From Sphingomonas endophytica (GTDB taxonomy: Bacteria > Pseudomonadota > Alphaproteobacteria > Sphingomonadales > Sphingomonadaceae), in the NCBI RefSeq assembly GCF_014199415.1, contig NZ_JACIJN010000004.1, forward strand, positions 234,440-298,439: a stretch of DNA of 64,000 nt. The letters are read 5' to 3'. The translations under genes were made by a program, and so were the position numbers. Below the pieces are notes generated by a model that saw only the letters and a program-made list of their open reading frames with translations, was not told the origin of the DNA and did not search any database. Of the stretch, positions 38,063 to 47,788 are shown piece after piece. Each line of letters starts with the position of its first letter. Position 1 is the stretch's first letter.

Positions 38063-38370
38063 TGCGCGGAATCTCCGTGAAACCAAAAAGTGGCGTCCTC
38101 ATCGGACGCGGGGATGAAGCCGGCGCGTGCCAGCAGCGCACGGAACGGTGCGCCGACCGGCGCCGCCAGCGCGAAATCGCGGCCCTCGTCGCACGCGGCG
38201 CGGCGCGCCGACTCGACCAGTTGCACCACGCTCAGATCGGGCGCGGCCACCGCCGACAGGTCGAGGCGGACCGCATCGCCGGCCGCGAAGGCCTGCGACA
38301 GATCGTCGGCCAGCGACCTGATCGACGGCAGGCACAGGTCTCCGGCCGCGACCACATGGGTGATCGACAT
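38059..38370 (-). CDS. STAS-domain protein, first gene of the che operon (CheS-like)
   Basis: A 103-residue protein with the STAS fold pattern: a beta-strand start, AVRLDLSAVAAPDLSVVQLV around the usual phosphorylation loop (the serine of DLSxxxxL is kept), and an alternating helix/strand end. In Sinorhizobium meliloti a small protein encoded at this position, CheS, binds CheA and speeds loss of phosphate from CheY1; the location just before cheY-cheA suggests a similar role here, which is inference. AAGGAG lies 10 bases before the ATG at 38370 (a TTG directly upstream is an alternative start). The operon promoter must lie in the 260-base divergent gap, where I recognise no clear elements. 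Confidence 0.8.
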   Translation of the reverse strand: MSITHVVAAGDLCLPSIRSLADDLSQAFAAGDAVRLDLSAVAAPDLSVVQLVESARRAACDEGRDFALAAPVGAPFRALLARAGFIPASDEDATFWFHGDSAQ

Positions 38371-38632
38371 CAACTTGGTGCTCCTTGACTGGACACCGGC
38401 CCTTCGCAGGCCGCGGCGCCAAACCCCCGATTACGCTGCGGATCGCGCCGTCTCGCCTGCCGGTCTCGTGATCGACGTGCGGGCCGGGGTCCTCCCCTAC
38501 GGCCTCCGTGCTACCGGGCAGGAGTAAAATGACGATTAATCCGCCGTTCGGCGTGGCGGAAACCTCTCCAAGTTGATCGACGTGATGTCAGTGACTTGGC
38601 GATTGCCCTACTTTGATGGGTGGAGGTGCCCG

Positions 38633-39487
38633 GTGAGAATTTTTCATTTGAATTGCGGAACCGACTGTCCGGTGGGCGGTGCATTGTTCGACGGGCGCAG
38701 TCTTGGCCCGCTCGGCCGGATCGTCTGCCACTGCCTCCTGATCGAAACCGATGCGCACGGGCTGGTCCTCGTCGACACCGGCTATGGCCTGCGCGACGTG
38801 GCGCATCCACACCACGGGACCGATCCGCGCATCACGCTGCCATGGCGAATGATGCTCAACATCCGGCTCCATGAGCGCGACACCGCGATCCGCCAGATCA
38901 AGGCGCTGGGCTATCGCGCCGAAGACGTCCGCCACATCGTCGCGACGCATCTCGACTTCGACCATGCGGGCGGGCTGGAGGATTTCCCCAACGCCACCGT
39001 GCATGTGATGCAGCGCGAATATGACGACGCCACCGGCCCGCGCGCCGGGGTGGTGGCGCGCAACCGCTGGCGGCCGCGCCAGCTCGACGACGTCCAGCGC
39101 TGGCAGCGCTATGGCGCGCGCGGCGAGCGCTGGTTCGGGTTCGATGCGGTGCGCGATCTGGAAGGATTGCCGCCCGAGATCCTGATGGTGCCGCTGCCGG
39201 GACATACCTGGGGTCACGCCGGCGTGGCGGTGCAGCAGGACGGCGGGCGCTGGCTGCTCCATGCCGGCGACGCCTATTTCTACCGCGGCGAGATGCGGCA
39301 GGCGCGGCGGCGCTGCACGCCGGGGCTGCGCGCCTATCAGCGGCTGATGGAGGTCGACGCCACCGCCCGGCTCGACAACCAGCAGCGGCTGCGCGCGCTG
39401 TCGATCGACCATCGCGACGCCGTGACCGTCACCTGCACGCACGATCCGGTCGAGCTGGAACGGCTGCAGGCGGGGATGCCGTTGTAG
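38633..39487 (+). CDS. MBL-fold metallo-hydrolase
   Basis: A 284-residue zinc hydrolase of the metallo-beta-lactamase superfamily. Metal ligands are in THLDFDHAGG (the HxDxDH motif), the later GHTWGHAG histidine, and Asp in HAGDAYFY. The frame is open from 38573, but a GGAGG six bases before the GTG at 38633 and the usual start RIFHLNCGTDCPVGGALF support the GTG. It is cytosolic. Relatives are variously annotated as lactonases or general MBL hydrolases, and the substrate cannot be told from sequence. It is divergent from the che operon. A CATTGCGAGCG palindrome follows it. Confidence 0.88.
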   Translation: MRIFHLNCGTDCPVGGALFDGRSLGPLGRIVCHCLLIETDAHGLVLVDTGYGLRDVAHPHHGTDPRITLPWRMMLNIRLHERDTAIRQIKALGYRAEDVRHIVATHLDFDHAGGLEDFPNATVHVMQREYDDATGPRAGVVARNRWRPRQLDDVQRWQRYGARGERWFGFDAVRDLEGLPPEILMVPLPGHTWGHAGVAVQQDGGRWLLHAGDAYFYRGEMRQARRRCTPGLRAYQRLMEVDATARLDNQQRLRALSIDHRDAVTVTCTHDPVELERLQAGMPL

Positions 39488-39494
39488 AGGAATA

Positions 39495-39571
39495 CGTCAT
39501 TGCGAGCGGAGCGAAGCAATCCAGAGCGTCCTGGTCCGGCTCTGGATTGCTTCGCTCCGCTCGCAATGACG
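39495..39571. repeat. Extragenic palindrome, CATTGCGAGCG family
   Basis: A 77-base near-perfect inverted repeat with arms CGTCATTGCGAGCGGAGCGA and TCGCTCCGCTCGCAATGACG. The central spacer (AGAGCGTCCTGGTCCGGCTC) is in the opposite orientation relative to the copies near 15219 and 44334. It fills the gap between two convergent genes and probably ends both transcripts. Confidence 0.9.
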
Positions 39572-39575
39572 AGTA

Positions 39576-40421
39576 TTACTCTCCCTTCAGATCGGCGACG
39601 ATCGGGAAGTGATCGGATGGGTAGCGCGCGCCATCGTGGGTGGTCAGCACCTTGGCCGCGACCGGGCGAAAGCCCTTGACGAGAATATAGTCGATCCACT
39701 TGCCCGCCTCGGGCGTGCCGGTGAAGTCGTGGAACGTACCGCTCGGCGCGTCGGGGGTGCGCGCCAGTTGCGACGCATCGGTCAGGAACGCGGTCAGCCG
39801 GCGGACCGCCGCGCTGTCCGGCGTGGTGTTGAGATCGCCGGTCAGCACGATCGGCAGGCCCTTGGCGATCGCCGGCAGCCGCGCCGCGATCAGCGCGGCG
39901 GAGCGGTTGCGCGCTTCCTCGTCCTCGGCGCCGCGGTGCGGGAAGTGCGTGTCGGCCATCAGGAAGCGGCGCTTGGTCGCGCCGGTCGTCTCGAACACGC
40001 CCCAGGTCACCATCCGCGGCAGGTTCGCGCCCCAGCTGATCTTGCCCGGCGTCTCCGGCGTTTCGGACAGCCAGAAGTCGCCGCTGCGGATCAGTTTGAG
40101 CCGGTCGGTGCGGTAGAAGACGCCCATATGCTCGCCCTTGTGCCCGCCGTCACGGTCGCGCCCGAACCAGCGATAGCCCGGCAGCGCGCGGACGATGTCG
40201 TCGCCCTGCGTCTGCAACAGCTCCTGCGTGCCGATCACGTCGGGGTTGGCCTCGCGCACCGTCTGCATGAACAGGTCACGCCGCGCCGGCCAGACGTTGG
40301 GGCCGTCGCAGTCGCACGCAAAGCGGACGTTGAACGTCATGACGCGCACGTCCTGGGCCTGCGCGCCGCCTGCGGTCACCAGCGCCGCCGCTGCGGCGGC
40401 CACCATCATCAAACGCTTCAT
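39576..40421 (-). CDS. Exported endonuclease/exonuclease/phosphatase-family protein
   Basis: A 281-residue protein with a signal peptide (MKRLMMVAAAAAALVTAGGA, cleavage after AQA). The mature part has the EEP fold motifs: VMTFNVRF, the metal-binding Glu in DVIGTQELLQ, ADTHFPHRG, LTGDLNTTPDS, and the catalytic SDHFPIV at the end. EEP proteins hydrolyse phosphodiester or phosphate bonds in nucleic acids, phospholipids or inositol phosphates; a periplasmic phosphodiesterase is likely but the substrate is open. The ATG at 40421 is preferred over one 24 bases upstream because it gives a proper signal peptide. Confidence 0.9.
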   Translation of the reverse strand: MKRLMMVAAAAAALVTAGGAQAQDVRVMTFNVRFACDCDGPNVWPARRDLFMQTVREANPDVIGTQELLQTQGDDIVRALPGYRWFGRDRDGGHKGEHMGVFYRTDRLKLIRSGDFWLSETPETPGKISWGANLPRMVTWGVFETTGATKRRFLMADTHFPHRGAEDEEARNRSAALIAARLPAIAKGLPIVLTGDLNTTPDSAAVRRLTAFLTDASQLARTPDAPSGTFHDFTGTPEAGKWIDYILVKGFRPVAAKVLTTHDGARYPSDHFPIVADLKGE

Positions 40422-40466
40422 CTGCAACCCTTTTCTTGTCAGCACCCAAGGCTAGCCAAAAGCGAT

Positions 40467-40513
40467 CGTCATGGCGAGCGGAGCGAAGCGCTCCAGTGCC
40501 GGAACCCATGACG
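40467..40513. repeat. Decayed half of the CATTGCGAGCG palindrome
   Basis: CGTCATGGCGAGCGGAGCGA followed by AGCGCTCCAGTGCCGG matches the left arm and spacer of the full copies near 15219 and 44334, but the right arm is reduced to a few bases ending ATGACG. It lies between the EEP gene and cysD. Confidence 0.65.
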
Positions 40514-40671
40514 GCCCGACTTCCTTCGCCATGCTCTCCCTGCCGGTCGACGCCGAGAAGCTGCATTTTCCCCGACGCAACCAATTCCACGCCCCGCTGC
40601 CGCGCGTTTCCGCGCAAGGGATGACAGACGCATGACGACCGGACACGCGCGTCCGGCGTAGAGGGAAGCGA

Positions 40672-41592
40672 ATGTCACGGTTGCTCGATCACCAACGCCT
40701 CACCCATCTGCAACGGCTCGAGGCCGAGGCGATCCACATCATGCGCGAGGTGGTGGCCGAGGCGGACAATCCCGTGATGCTCTATTCGGTCGGCAAGGAC
40801 AGCGCGGTGATGCTGCACCTCGCGCGCAAGGCGTTCTACCCCAGCCCCCCGCCCTTCCCGCTGCTGCATGTCGACACCACGTGGAAGTTCCGCGAGATGT
40901 ATCGCCTGCGCGACCGGATGGCGGCGGAGAGCGGGATGACCCTGCTCGTCCACCAGAACCCGGAAGCGATCGAGCGCGGGATCAATCCGTTCGACCACGG
41001 CGCGCTCCATACCGACATGTGGAAGACCGAGGGGCTGAAACAGGCGCTCGACCATTACGGCTTCGACGCCGCGTTCGGTGGCGCGCGCCGCGACGAGGAG
41101 AAGAGCCGCGCCAAGGAGCGGATCTTCAGCTTCCGCACCGCCACGCATGGCTGGGACCCGAAGAACCAGCGCCCCGAGCTGTGGAACCTCTACAACGCCC
41201 GCAAGAACAAGGGCGAGAGCATCCGCGTCTTCCCGATCTCGAACTGGACCGAGCTGGACATCTGGCAATATATCCACCTGAACGACGTGCCGATCGTCCC
41301 GCTCTATTTCGCGGCCGAGCGCCCGACCGTCGAGCGTGACGGGATGCTGCTGATGGTCGATGACGAGCGCTTCCGGCTGTTGCCCGGCGAGCAACCGGTC
41401 ATGCGGTCGATCCGCTTCCGCACGCTGGGCTGCTATCCGCTGACCGGCGCGGTCGAGAGCCGCGCGACGACGCTGCCGCAGGTGATCCAGGAGACATTGC
41501 TCACCACCACCAGCGAGCGGCAGGGACGCGCGATCGACAAGGATGCCGGCGGCGCGGGCATGGAAGTGAAGAAGCAGCAGGGGTATTTCTGA
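40672..41592 (+). CDS. cysD: Sulfate adenylyltransferase subunit CysD
   Basis: A 306-residue ATP pyrophosphatase subunit that forms adenosine 5'-phosphosulfate together with the GTPase CysN, the first step of sulfate assimilation. The P-loop-like motif is [13 protein letters not shown] (normally SxGKDS); [32 protein letters not shown] and the C-terminal [12 protein letters not shown] are hallmarks. The stop and the cysNC start overlap in TGATG. The operon promoter should lie in the 250-base gap upstream, which contains a decayed palindrome. No cysH or cysI genes are in the window. Confidence 0.97.
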   Translation: MSRLLDHQRLTHLQRLEAEAIHIMREVVAEADNPVMLYSVGKDSAVMLHLARKAFYPSPPPFPLLHVDTTWKFREMYRLRDRMAAESGMTLLVHQNPEAIERGINPFDHGALHTDMWKTEGLKQALDHYGFDAAFGGARRDEEKSRAKERIFSFRTATHGWDPKNQRPELWNLYNARKNKGESIRVFPISNWTELDIWQYIHLNDVPIVPLYFAAERPTVERDGMLLMVDDERFRLLPGEQPVMRSIRFRTLGCYPLTGAVESRATTLPQVIQETLLTTTSERQGRAIDKDAGGAGMEVKKQQGYF

Positions 41593-43502
41593 TGAGCACC
41601 GCACCTGCTTACGTTGTGGACGATCTGGTCGCGCGCGACATCGACGCATATCTCGACAGTCATCAGCACAAGACGATGCTTCGTTTCATCACCTGCGGCT
41701 CGGTCGATGACGGCAAGTCAACGCTGATCGGGCGGCTGCTCTACGATTCAAAGATGATCTTCGAAGACCAGCTCGCAGCGCTGGAGAGCGACTCGCGCAA
41801 ACAGGGCACGCAAGGTGGCGAGATCGACTTCGCGCTGCTGGTGGACGGGCTCGCCGCCGAGCGCGAGCAGGGGATCACGATCGACGTCGCCTATCGCTTC
41901 TTCAATACCGAGAAGCGCAAGTTCATCGTCGCCGACTGCCCCGGCCACGAACAATATACCCGCAACATGGTGACCGGCGCGTCGACCGCCGATCTCGCGG
42001 TGATCCTGATCGACGCGCGCAAGGGCGTGCTGACGCAGACGCGGCGGCACAGCTACCTCTGCCACCTGATCGGCATCCGCAACATCGTGCTCGCGGTCAA
42101 CAAGATGGATCTGGTCGGCTACGATCAGGCGACGTTCGACACGATCGTCGCGGACTATGCCGCCTTCGCGGAGTCGATCGGGATCGCCGGCTTCACCGCA
42201 CTGCCGATCTCGGGCTTCAAGGGCGATAACATCACCGCGCGCTCGCCGAATATGCCCTGGTATCACGGGCCGACTTTGGTCGAGCATCTGGAGACGGTCG
42301 AGGTGCTGGCGTCGGTCGATGCCGACAAGCCGTTCCGGATGCCGGTGCAATGGGTCAACCGCCCGCACCTCGACTTCCGCGGCTTCTCGGGGCTGATCGC
42401 GACCGGGCGCGTCGCGGTCGGGGACAAGGTGCGCGTGCTGCCGTCGGGCAAGACCTCGGCGGTGACGCGGATCGTCACGCTCGACGGCGACCTGCCGCAG
42501 GCGGTCGCTGGGCAGTCGGTGACGCTCTGCTTCGCCGACGAGATCGACTGTTCGCGCGGCGACGTGATCGCCGCCGCCGAACAGCCGCCGGAAGCCGCCG
42601 ACCAGTTCGAGGCGACGTTGGTATGGCTCGACGATGCGGCCTTGCGCGTCGGGCGCGGCTATTGGCTGAAGCTGGGGACGCAGACCGGCTCGGCGACCGT
42701 CCAGCAGCCCAAATATGTCGTCAACGTCAACACGCTCGAACAGCTCGCCGCCAAGACGCTCGACCTCAACGCGATCGGCGTCGCCGAGCTGACCACCGAT
42801 CGTCCGATCGTTTTCGAGCCCTATGCCGACAATCGCACGCTCGGCGGGTTCATCCTGATCGACAAATTGACCAATGCGACGGTCGCGGCGGGAATGCTGC
42901 ACTTCAGCCTGCGCCGCGCGCAGAACGTCCATTGGCAGGCGGTCGACGTCGGACGCGAGGCGCATGCCGCGCTCAAGGAGCAAAAGCCGGCGGTCTTGTG
43001 GTTCACCGGCCTGTCGGGGTCGGGCAAGTCGACGATCGCCAATCTGGTCGAGAAGCGGCTTCACGCGCTCGGTCGCCACACCTTCCTGCTCGACGGCGAC
43101 AATGTCCGCCACGGGCTCAACAAGGATCTCGGCTTCACCGAGGCCGACCGGATCGAGAACATCCGCCGCGTCGGCGAGGTCGCGAAGCTGATGACCGACG
43201 CCGGGCTGATCGTGCTGACCGCCTTCATCAGCCCGTTCCGCGCCGAGCGCGAGATGGTGCGCGCGATGCTGCCCGCCGGCGAGTTCGTCGAGGTGTTCGT
43301 CGACACACCGTTCGCGGAAGCCGAGCGCCGCGACGTGAAGGGGCTCTACAAGAAGGCGCGCGCCGGGTTGCTCAAGAACTTCACCGGCATCGACAGCCCC
43401 TATGAACGGCCCGAGGCACCCGAGGTGCGGATCGACACGACCGTCACCACCCCCGAACAGGCCGCCGAGCAGATCGTCGACCTGCTGCTGCGCCGCGCAT
43501 GA
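41592..43502 (+). CDS. cysNC: Fused CysN (ATP sulfurylase GTPase) / CysC (APS kinase)
   Basis: A 636-residue bifunctional enzyme. The N-terminal CysN part (about 1-440) has GTPase motifs GSVDDGKST at 36-44, [12 protein letters not shown], and NKMDLVGY, then two beta-barrel domains. The C-terminal CysC part (about 455-636) has Walker [10 protein letters not shown] near 472, [15 protein letters not shown], and FISPFRAER. CysN with CysD makes APS and CysC phosphorylates it to PAPS. The fusion, also known as NodQ in rhizobia, is common in alphaproteobacteria. The stop overlaps the cysQ start by 4 bases. Confidence 0.97.
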   Translation: MSTAPAYVVDDLVARDIDAYLDSHQHKTMLRFITCGSVDDGKSTLIGRLLYDSKMIFEDQLAALESDSRKQGTQGGEIDFALLVDGLAAEREQGITIDVAYRFFNTEKRKFIVADCPGHEQYTRNMVTGASTADLAVILIDARKGVLTQTRRHSYLCHLIGIRNIVLAVNKMDLVGYDQATFDTIVADYAAFAESIGIAGFTALPISGFKGDNITARSPNMPWYHGPTLVEHLETVEVLASVDADKPFRMPVQWVNRPHLDFRGFSGLIATGRVAVGDKVRVLPSGKTSAVTRIVTLDGDLPQAVAGQSVTLCFADEIDCSRGDVIAAAEQPPEAADQFEATLVWLDDAALRVGRGYWLKLGTQTGSATVQQPKYVVNVNTLEQLAAKTLDLNAIGVAELTTDRPIVFEPYADNRTLGGFILIDKLTNATVAAGMLHFSLRRAQNVHWQAVDVGREAHAALKEQKPAVLWFTGLSGSGKSTIANLVEKRLHALGRHTFLLDGDNVRHGLNKDLGFTEADRIENIRRVGEVAKLMTDAGLIVLTAFISPFRAEREMVRAMLPAGEFVEVFVDTPFAEAERRDVKGLYKKARAGLLKNFTGIDSPYERPEAPEVRIDTTVTTPEQAAEQIVDLLLRRA

Positions 43503-44239
43503 CCGGCGATGTGAGCGACGCGGCGCTGGCCGCGCACCTCGCCGAGGTGGCGGGGGCGCTGCTGCTGACGGTGCGCGACAGCGCAGCGCTGACCGAGCAG
43601 GCGCTCGCCAAGGCGGGGGATGCGATCGCCAACCGCTTTCTGGTCGAGGCGCTGCGCGCGCAGCGTGGCGCGGACGGGCTGTTGTCGGAGGAGGAAAAGG
43701 ACTGTCCGATCCGCCTCGATCGTTCGCGGGTGTGGATCGTCGACCCGGTCGACGGTACGCGCGAATATGCCGAGCGCCGCGCCGATTGGGCGGTGCATGT
43801 CGGTCTCGCGATCGACGGCGTGCCGACCACCGGCGCGGTCGCCTTGCCAGCGGCGGGTGTCGTGCTGCGCAGCGACGCGCCGGTCCCGGTCCCGCCCGCG
43901 CCCGAACGGCTGCGGATGGTGGTCAGCCGCTCCCGCCCGGCGCGCGAGGCGGTGGCGGTCGCCGAGGCGCTTGGGGCAGAGCTGGTGCCGATGGGCAGCG
44001 CCGGCGCGAAGGCGATGAGCATTATCCTCGGCCAGTCGGACATCTACCTGCATTCGGGCGGGCAATATGAGTGGGACAGCTGCGCCCCCGCCGCGGTGGC
44101 GCGCGCCCATGGGCTGCACGTCAGCCGCATCGACGGCACGCCGTTGGTCTACAATTGCGCCGACACCTACATGCCGGATCTGCTGATCTGCCGGCAGGAA
44201 CATGTCGCGCCGGTGCTGGCGGCCTTGTCGAATGTTTAA
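43499..44239 (+). CDS. cysQ: 3'(2'),5'-bisphosphate nucleotidase CysQ
   Basis: A 246-residue Mg-dependent phosphatase of the inositol monophosphatase family that removes the 3'-phosphate of PAP (and PAPS), recycling the by-product of sulfate reduction. Metal ligands: LLSEEEKD (Glu 64-66), [12 protein letters not shown] (Asp 82 and 85), and [16 protein letters not shown] near the end. Overlap with cysNC shows it is part of the cysD-cysNC-cysQ operon, as in many sphingomonads. Two palindromes follow and probably end the transcript. Confidence 0.96.
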   Translation: MTGDVSDAALAAHLAEVAGALLLTVRDSAALTEQALAKAGDAIANRFLVEALRAQRGADGLLSEEEKDCPIRLDRSRVWIVDPVDGTREYAERRADWAVHVGLAIDGVPTTGAVALPAAGVVLRSDAPVPVPPAPERLRMVVSRSRPAREAVAVAEALGAELVPMGSAGAKAMSIILGQSDIYLHSGGQYEWDSCAPAAVARAHGLHVSRIDGTPLVYNCADTYMPDLLICRQEHVAPVLAALSNV

Positions 44240-44241
44240 CG

Positions 44242-44325
44242 CGTCGCCCCGGGCTTGACCCGGGGTCCGCTTCTTCTCCACTCGCGCCTTAGAAAGCGGG
44301 GTCCCAGATCAGGTCCAGGGCGACG
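44242..44325. repeat. Extragenic palindromic repeat, CCGGACTTGATCCGG family
   Basis: A diverged copy starting CGTCGCCCCGGGCTTGACCC and ending GGGGTCCCAGATCAGGTCCA, right behind cysQ. It sits 8 bases before a CATTGCGAGCG palindrome, repeating the same two-family pairing seen near 15083-15295. Confidence 0.75.
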
Positions 44326-44333
44326 AAGCCGTT

Positions 44334-44410
44334 CGTCATTGTGAGCGCAGCGAAGCAATTCAGTGCCGGACCAGGACGCCCTGGATTGCTTCGCTACGCT
44401 CGCAATGACG
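44334..44410. repeat. Extragenic palindrome, CATTGCGAGCG family
   Basis: A 77-base inverted repeat (CGTCATTGTGAGCGCAGCGA on the left, CTGGATTGCTTCGCTACGCT on the right) with the same GGACCAGGACG spacer as the copy near 15219. It overlaps the last codons of the CPBP gene by about 17 bases, so the repeat supplies the C-terminus of that protein (LASPSLRA). Confidence 0.88.
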
Positions 44411-45125
44411 GTGAGGCGAGCCACCGTCCCGCCAGCATCGGCCGCAGCACCAGACCGTTGAGGTCGATCGCGGCATGGACCAGCATCGCCGCCCACAATC
44501 GCCCCGACACCAGATAGACCAGCGCCAGCAACACGCCGGCGATCACCGTCCCGATCACCCCGCGCCAGCCCTGATAGCGGTGCGCATAACCGAACGCTGC
44601 GGTCGTACCCGCGAAGCCGAGCAACGCCGACCCGCTCACGATCGCGATCAGCAACGGCAGCAGCAGCCGGAAGAACAACTCCTCGGTCACTCCCGCGACG
44701 ATTGCGAGCAGCACGCCCCAGCCAAGCTCGGCACCGCGCATCGGCGTCACCGCGCGCAGGTCGCCCACCGTCACCCTCCGTCCGCGGCGTTCGAGCAATG
44801 CGGCGATCACCACCCCGCCGAGCGCCCCCAGCGCCAGCGGCGGCCAGCCCGGCTGGCCGATCCACGCCACCGCCGGCGCGCGGGCGGACCGCAGTTCGGG
44901 CGGGAATCGCGCGATCGCGTCGAGCCGATCCAGCACCGCCAGCAGCAGCACCGCAACCGCACCGAAATGCACCAGCGCGCGCAACGCCAGCCGCGCGAAC
45001 CAGCGGTGCCGCACCGCCCCACGTGCAACCGCGGGTGGCCGCGGCCAATAGCCAAAGCGCGCGCCGTGGAGCAGCAGCGCGAGGCTCGCCAGCGCGACCG
45101 CCAGCGCCGCCGCCGCTACGATCAC
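44394..45125 (-). CDS. CPBP-family intramembrane metalloprotease
   Basis: A 243-residue membrane protein with about six hydrophobic segments. The Abi/CPBP motifs are present: EE at 148-149 with Arg 153 (TEELFFR), His 182 in FGYAHRYQG, and HAAID (His 217, Asp 221), which together form the putative glutamate/histidine metal site. Relatives process prenylated or signal peptides, but the substrate here is unknown. The GTG at 45125 overlaps the glpX stop by 4 bases, so glpX and this gene are coupled; the open frame further upstream is shadow. The last residues come from a palindromic repeat. Confidence 0.85.
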   Translation of the reverse strand: MIVAAAALAVALASLALLLHGARFGYWPRPPAVARGAVRHRWFARLALRALVHFGAVAVLLLAVLDRLDAIARFPPELRSARAPAVAWIGQPGWPPLALGALGGVVIAALLERRGRRVTVGDLRAVTPMRGAELGWGVLLAIVAGVTEELFFRLLLPLLIAIVSGSALLGFAGTTAAFGYAHRYQGWRGVIGTVIAGVLLALVYLVSGRLWAAMLVHAAIDLNGLVLRPMLAGRWLASPSLRA

Positions 45126-46087
45126 AGGTCGAGGCGGTGCTCGCCCTTCACCCAGCGCACCGTACCCGACGAGGCGCGCATCACGACGCTCTCGGTGGTC
45201 ATCTTGCCGCCGACGCGCCGCACGCCTTCCAGCAGCGAACCGTCGGTGACCCCGGTCGCCGCGAAGATGCAATCGCCCTTCGCCAGATCCTTGAGATCAT
45301 ACTGACGGTCGAGATCCTCGATCCCCCATTTGCGCGCGCGCCCGCGCTCGTCGTCGTTGCGGAACAGCAGGCGTCCCTTGAACTGCCCGCCGACGCAGCG
45401 CAGCGCCGCGCAGGCCAGCACGCCCTCCGGCGCGCCGCCCGAGCCCATATAGACGTCGATCGTCGTGTCGGGATCGCTGGTCGCGATCACCCCGGCGACG
45501 TCGCCGTCGCCGATCAGCACCACCCCGCAGCCGATCCCGCGCAGCTCGGCGATCAGCGCCTCGTGGCGCGGGCGATCGAGGACACAGGCGATGATGTCCT
45601 TCGGCTGGACGCCCTTGGCCGCCGCGATCGCCGCGACATTCTCGGTCGGGGTGCGATCGAGGTCGATCACGCCCGCAGGCAGCCCCGGCCCGACCGCCAG
45701 TTTATCCATATAGACGTCGGGCGCGTTGAGCAGGCCGCCCTTCTCGGCGATCGCCAGCACCGCGAGGCTGTTCGGCCCCGACTTGGCGCAGATCGTCGTG
45801 CCCTCAAGCGGATCGAGTGCGATGTCGATCGCCGGGCCCTGCCCGCTGCCGACCTTCTCGCCGATGAACAGCATCGGCGCCTCGTCGCGCTCGCCCTCAC
45901 CGATCACCACCGTGCCGTCGATATCGAGTTCGTTGAGCGCGGCGCGCATCGCCTCGACCGCGGCGGCGTCGGCGGCCTTCTCGTCACCGCGCCCGGTCAG
46001 CGTCGAGGCGGCGATCGCCGCCGCCTCGGTGACGCGCACCATCTCCAGCACGAGCACGCGGTCGAGAACCTTGCTGGCAGTCGGCAT
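45122..46087 (-). CDS. glpX: Class II fructose-1,6-bisphosphatase GlpX
   Basis: A 321-residue lithium-sensitive-type phosphatase fold enzyme that dephosphorylates fructose 1,6-bisphosphate in gluconeogenesis (possibly also sedoheptulose bisphosphate). Motifs: VIGEGERDEAPMLFIGE and DIALDPLEGT for metal binding, LAIAEKGGLLNAPDVYM, and IDVYMGSGGAPEGVLAC for the substrate. The ATG at 46087 has an AAAAGGACT element upstream and matches the family start; the earlier in-frame start adds nine untypical residues. It is followed by the overlapping CPBP gene. Confidence 0.96.
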   Translation of the reverse strand: MPTASKVLDRVLVLEMVRVTEAAAIAASTLTGRGDEKAADAAAVEAMRAALNELDIDGTVVIGEGERDEAPMLFIGEKVGSGQGPAIDIALDPLEGTTICAKSGPNSLAVLAIAEKGGLLNAPDVYMDKLAVGPGLPAGVIDLDRTPTENVAAIAAAKGVQPKDIIACVLDRPRHEALIAELRGIGCGVVLIGDGDVAGVIATSDPDTTIDVYMGSGGAPEGVLACAALRCVGGQFKGRLLFRNDDERGRARKWGIEDLDRQYDLKDLAKGDCIFAATGVTDGSLLEGVRRVGGKMTTESVVMRASSGTVRWVKGEHRLDL

Positions 46088-46184
46088 GGGGAGTCCTTTT
46101 CCTCTGATCCCCACCCGGATAGGCGCGCCACATGACGGTGTCGAGGCATTTTGTTTTACGTGTTATACACGCGCTTTAGAGTCC

Positions 46185-46203
46185 GATCCAGCACGGCTGG
46201 ATC
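46185..46203. other. Perfect 8-base-pair hairpin between dapD and glpX
   Basis: GATCCAGC, a three-base loop ACG, and GCTGGATC form a perfect inverted repeat in the 157-base gap downstream of dapD and upstream of glpX. No T-run follows on the minus strand, so it is not a clear intrinsic terminator. It may be a weak terminator or a protein-binding palindrome. Confidence 0.35.
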
Positions 46204-46244
46204 AGCGGCGGCGCCGGCCCGCTTCCACGTAAGTGGAGCAAATT

Positions 46245-47072
46245 CTAGTCGCGGAGCAGGTCGTTGATGCTGGTCTTGCTGCGGGTCTGCGCGTCGACGC
46301 GCTTGACGATCACCGCGCAATAGAGCGCCGGCTTGCCATCCCCACCGCCGATCGAGCCGGGGACCACCACCGCATAGGGCGGCACTTCGCCGCGGAACGT
46401 CTCGCCGGTTTCGCGGTCGATGATCTTGGTCGACGCGCCGAGATAGACACCCATCGACAGCACCGCGCCCTCGCCGACGCGCACACCCTCCGCGACCTCC
46501 GCACGCGCGCCGATGAACGCGCCGTCGCCGATGATGACCGGATCGGCCTGTAACGGCTCAAGCACGCCGCCGATCCCGGCCCCACCCGAGAGGTGGACGT
46601 TCTTGCCGATCTGCGCGCAGCTGCCGACCGTCGCCCAGGTGTCGACCATCGTGCCTTCACCGACATGGGCACCGATGTTGACGAAGCTCGGCATCAGGAT
46701 CGCGCCCTTGCCGACGAACGCGCCGCGCCGCACGATGCTGCCCGGCACCGCGCGGAAGCCGGCGGTGCGGAATTCGGCCTCGCTCCAGCCCGAGAATTTG
46801 CTCGGCACCTTGTCGAACCAATGGCCCGCGCCCGGACCGTTGTCGATCAGCGCATTGTCGTTGAGCCGGAAGCTGAGCAGCACCGCTTTCTTGAGCCATT
46901 GATTGACGCGCCAGCCGCCATTGCCATCCGGCTCGGCGACGCGCGCCTGCCCGGCGTCGAGCAGCGCCAGCGCGCGGTCGACCGCGACGCGCACCTCGCC
47001 CCCGGTGGTCAGCCCCAGCTCGGCGCGGTTCTCCCACGCGGCGTCGATCGTGGCGGAAAGCTCGGCGGTCAT
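46245..47072 (-). CDS. dapD: Tetrahydrodipicolinate N-succinyltransferase DapD
   Basis: A 275-residue trimeric left-handed beta-helix enzyme of the succinylase branch of lysine and diaminopimelate synthesis. An N-terminal helical domain (ending around [11 protein letters not shown]) is followed by hexapeptide repeats such as [20 protein letters not shown] and [20 protein letters not shown], and a C-terminal [14 protein letters not shown] strand ([13 protein letters not shown]). The ATG at 47072 overlaps the stop of the upstream nucleotidase gene by 4 bases. The longer frame is shadow. Confidence 0.97.
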   Translation of the reverse strand: MTAELSATIDAAWENRAELGLTTGGEVRVAVDRALALLDAGQARVAEPDGNGGWRVNQWLKKAVLLSFRLNDNALIDNGPGAGHWFDKVPSKFSGWSEAEFRTAGFRAVPGSIVRRGAFVGKGAILMPSFVNIGAHVGEGTMVDTWATVGSCAQIGKNVHLSGGAGIGGVLEPLQADPVIIGDGAFIGARAEVAEGVRVGEGAVLSMGVYLGASTKIIDRETGETFRGEVPPYAVVVPGSIGGGDGKPALYCAVIVKRVDAQTRSKTSINDLLRD

Positions 47073-47734
47073 TGGTCCTCCAAAACAGACTGGACCCACG
47101 CGGTGAGGTCGGTCACGCGGTGGTCGACATAGGATCGGTCGGCGTCGTGGTCCTGCTCGGACCCGTTGTCCACCCAGACGGTGGTCATCCCGATCGCCTT
47201 GGCGGGTTTGAGGTTGCGCGCCATGTCCTCGACGAACAGCGCGCGGGTCGGCTCGATGTCGAACACGGCGCACAGCCCGGCATAGGCGGCGGCGGCAGGC
47301 TTCGGGGTAAGGTCCATCGCGACGATGTCGTGTACCGCCTCGAAACTCTGCCCCAGCCCGAGCCGCTCCAGCACCTTGAGCGCATAGGGGCGGTCGCCGT
47401 TGGTGAAGACCAGCTTGCGCCCCGGCAATCGCGCCAGCGCGGCGGCGAGCGGGGCATTCTCTTCCAGCGCGTCCATCTCGATGTCGTGGACATAGGCGAG
47501 GAAGGCGTACGGATCGACGTCGTGATCCGCCATCAGCCCGGCGAGCGTGGTGCCGTGACCGAGGAAATATTCCTTCTGGATGCGGCGCGCCTCGATCGCA
47601 TCGACCTTCAGGAAGTCGGCGATGAAGGCGGTCATCCGCCGGTCGATGTGCGCGAACAGGTCGGCACGCGCCGGATAGAGCGTGTTGTCGAGGTCGAAGA
47701 TCCACGTATCGACGTGCGCGAAGGCCGGGTGCAT
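47069..47734 (-). CDS. HAD-family pyrimidine 5'-nucleotidase-like phosphatase
   Basis: A 221-residue HAD hydrolase. Motif I is [12 protein letters not shown] (nucleophile Asp 13), motif II is LVFTNGD, motif III uses the Lys in [10 protein letters not shown] and motif IV is FVEDMARNL. This variant matches the Phm8/SDT1-type pyrimidine 5'-nucleotidases, which dephosphorylate UMP or CMP and sometimes lysophosphatidate. It is translationally coupled to dapD, a pairing common in alphaproteobacteria without a known metabolic reason. Confidence 0.9.
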   Translation of the reverse strand: MHPAFAHVDTWIFDLDNTLYPARADLFAHIDRRMTAFIADFLKVDAIEARRIQKEYFLGHGTTLAGLMADHDVDPYAFLAYVHDIEMDALEENAPLAAALARLPGRKLVFTNGDRPYALKVLERLGLGQSFEAVHDIVAMDLTPKPAAAAYAGLCAVFDIEPTRALFVEDMARNLKPAKAIGMTTVWVDNGSEQDHDADRSYVDHRVTDLTAWVQSVLEDQ

Positions 47735-47788
47735 GGCGCGTCGCTCTAGTGGGTTTGGCGGCGGGCGTCATCCCCGCGCCCGCCCGGT

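Noticed and set aside
38371..38632. Possible riboswitch in the divergent gap before the che operon
   Set aside because: The region can fold (it is GC-rich), but no conserved riboswitch core, such as that of c-di-GMP or cobalamin types, could be recognised.
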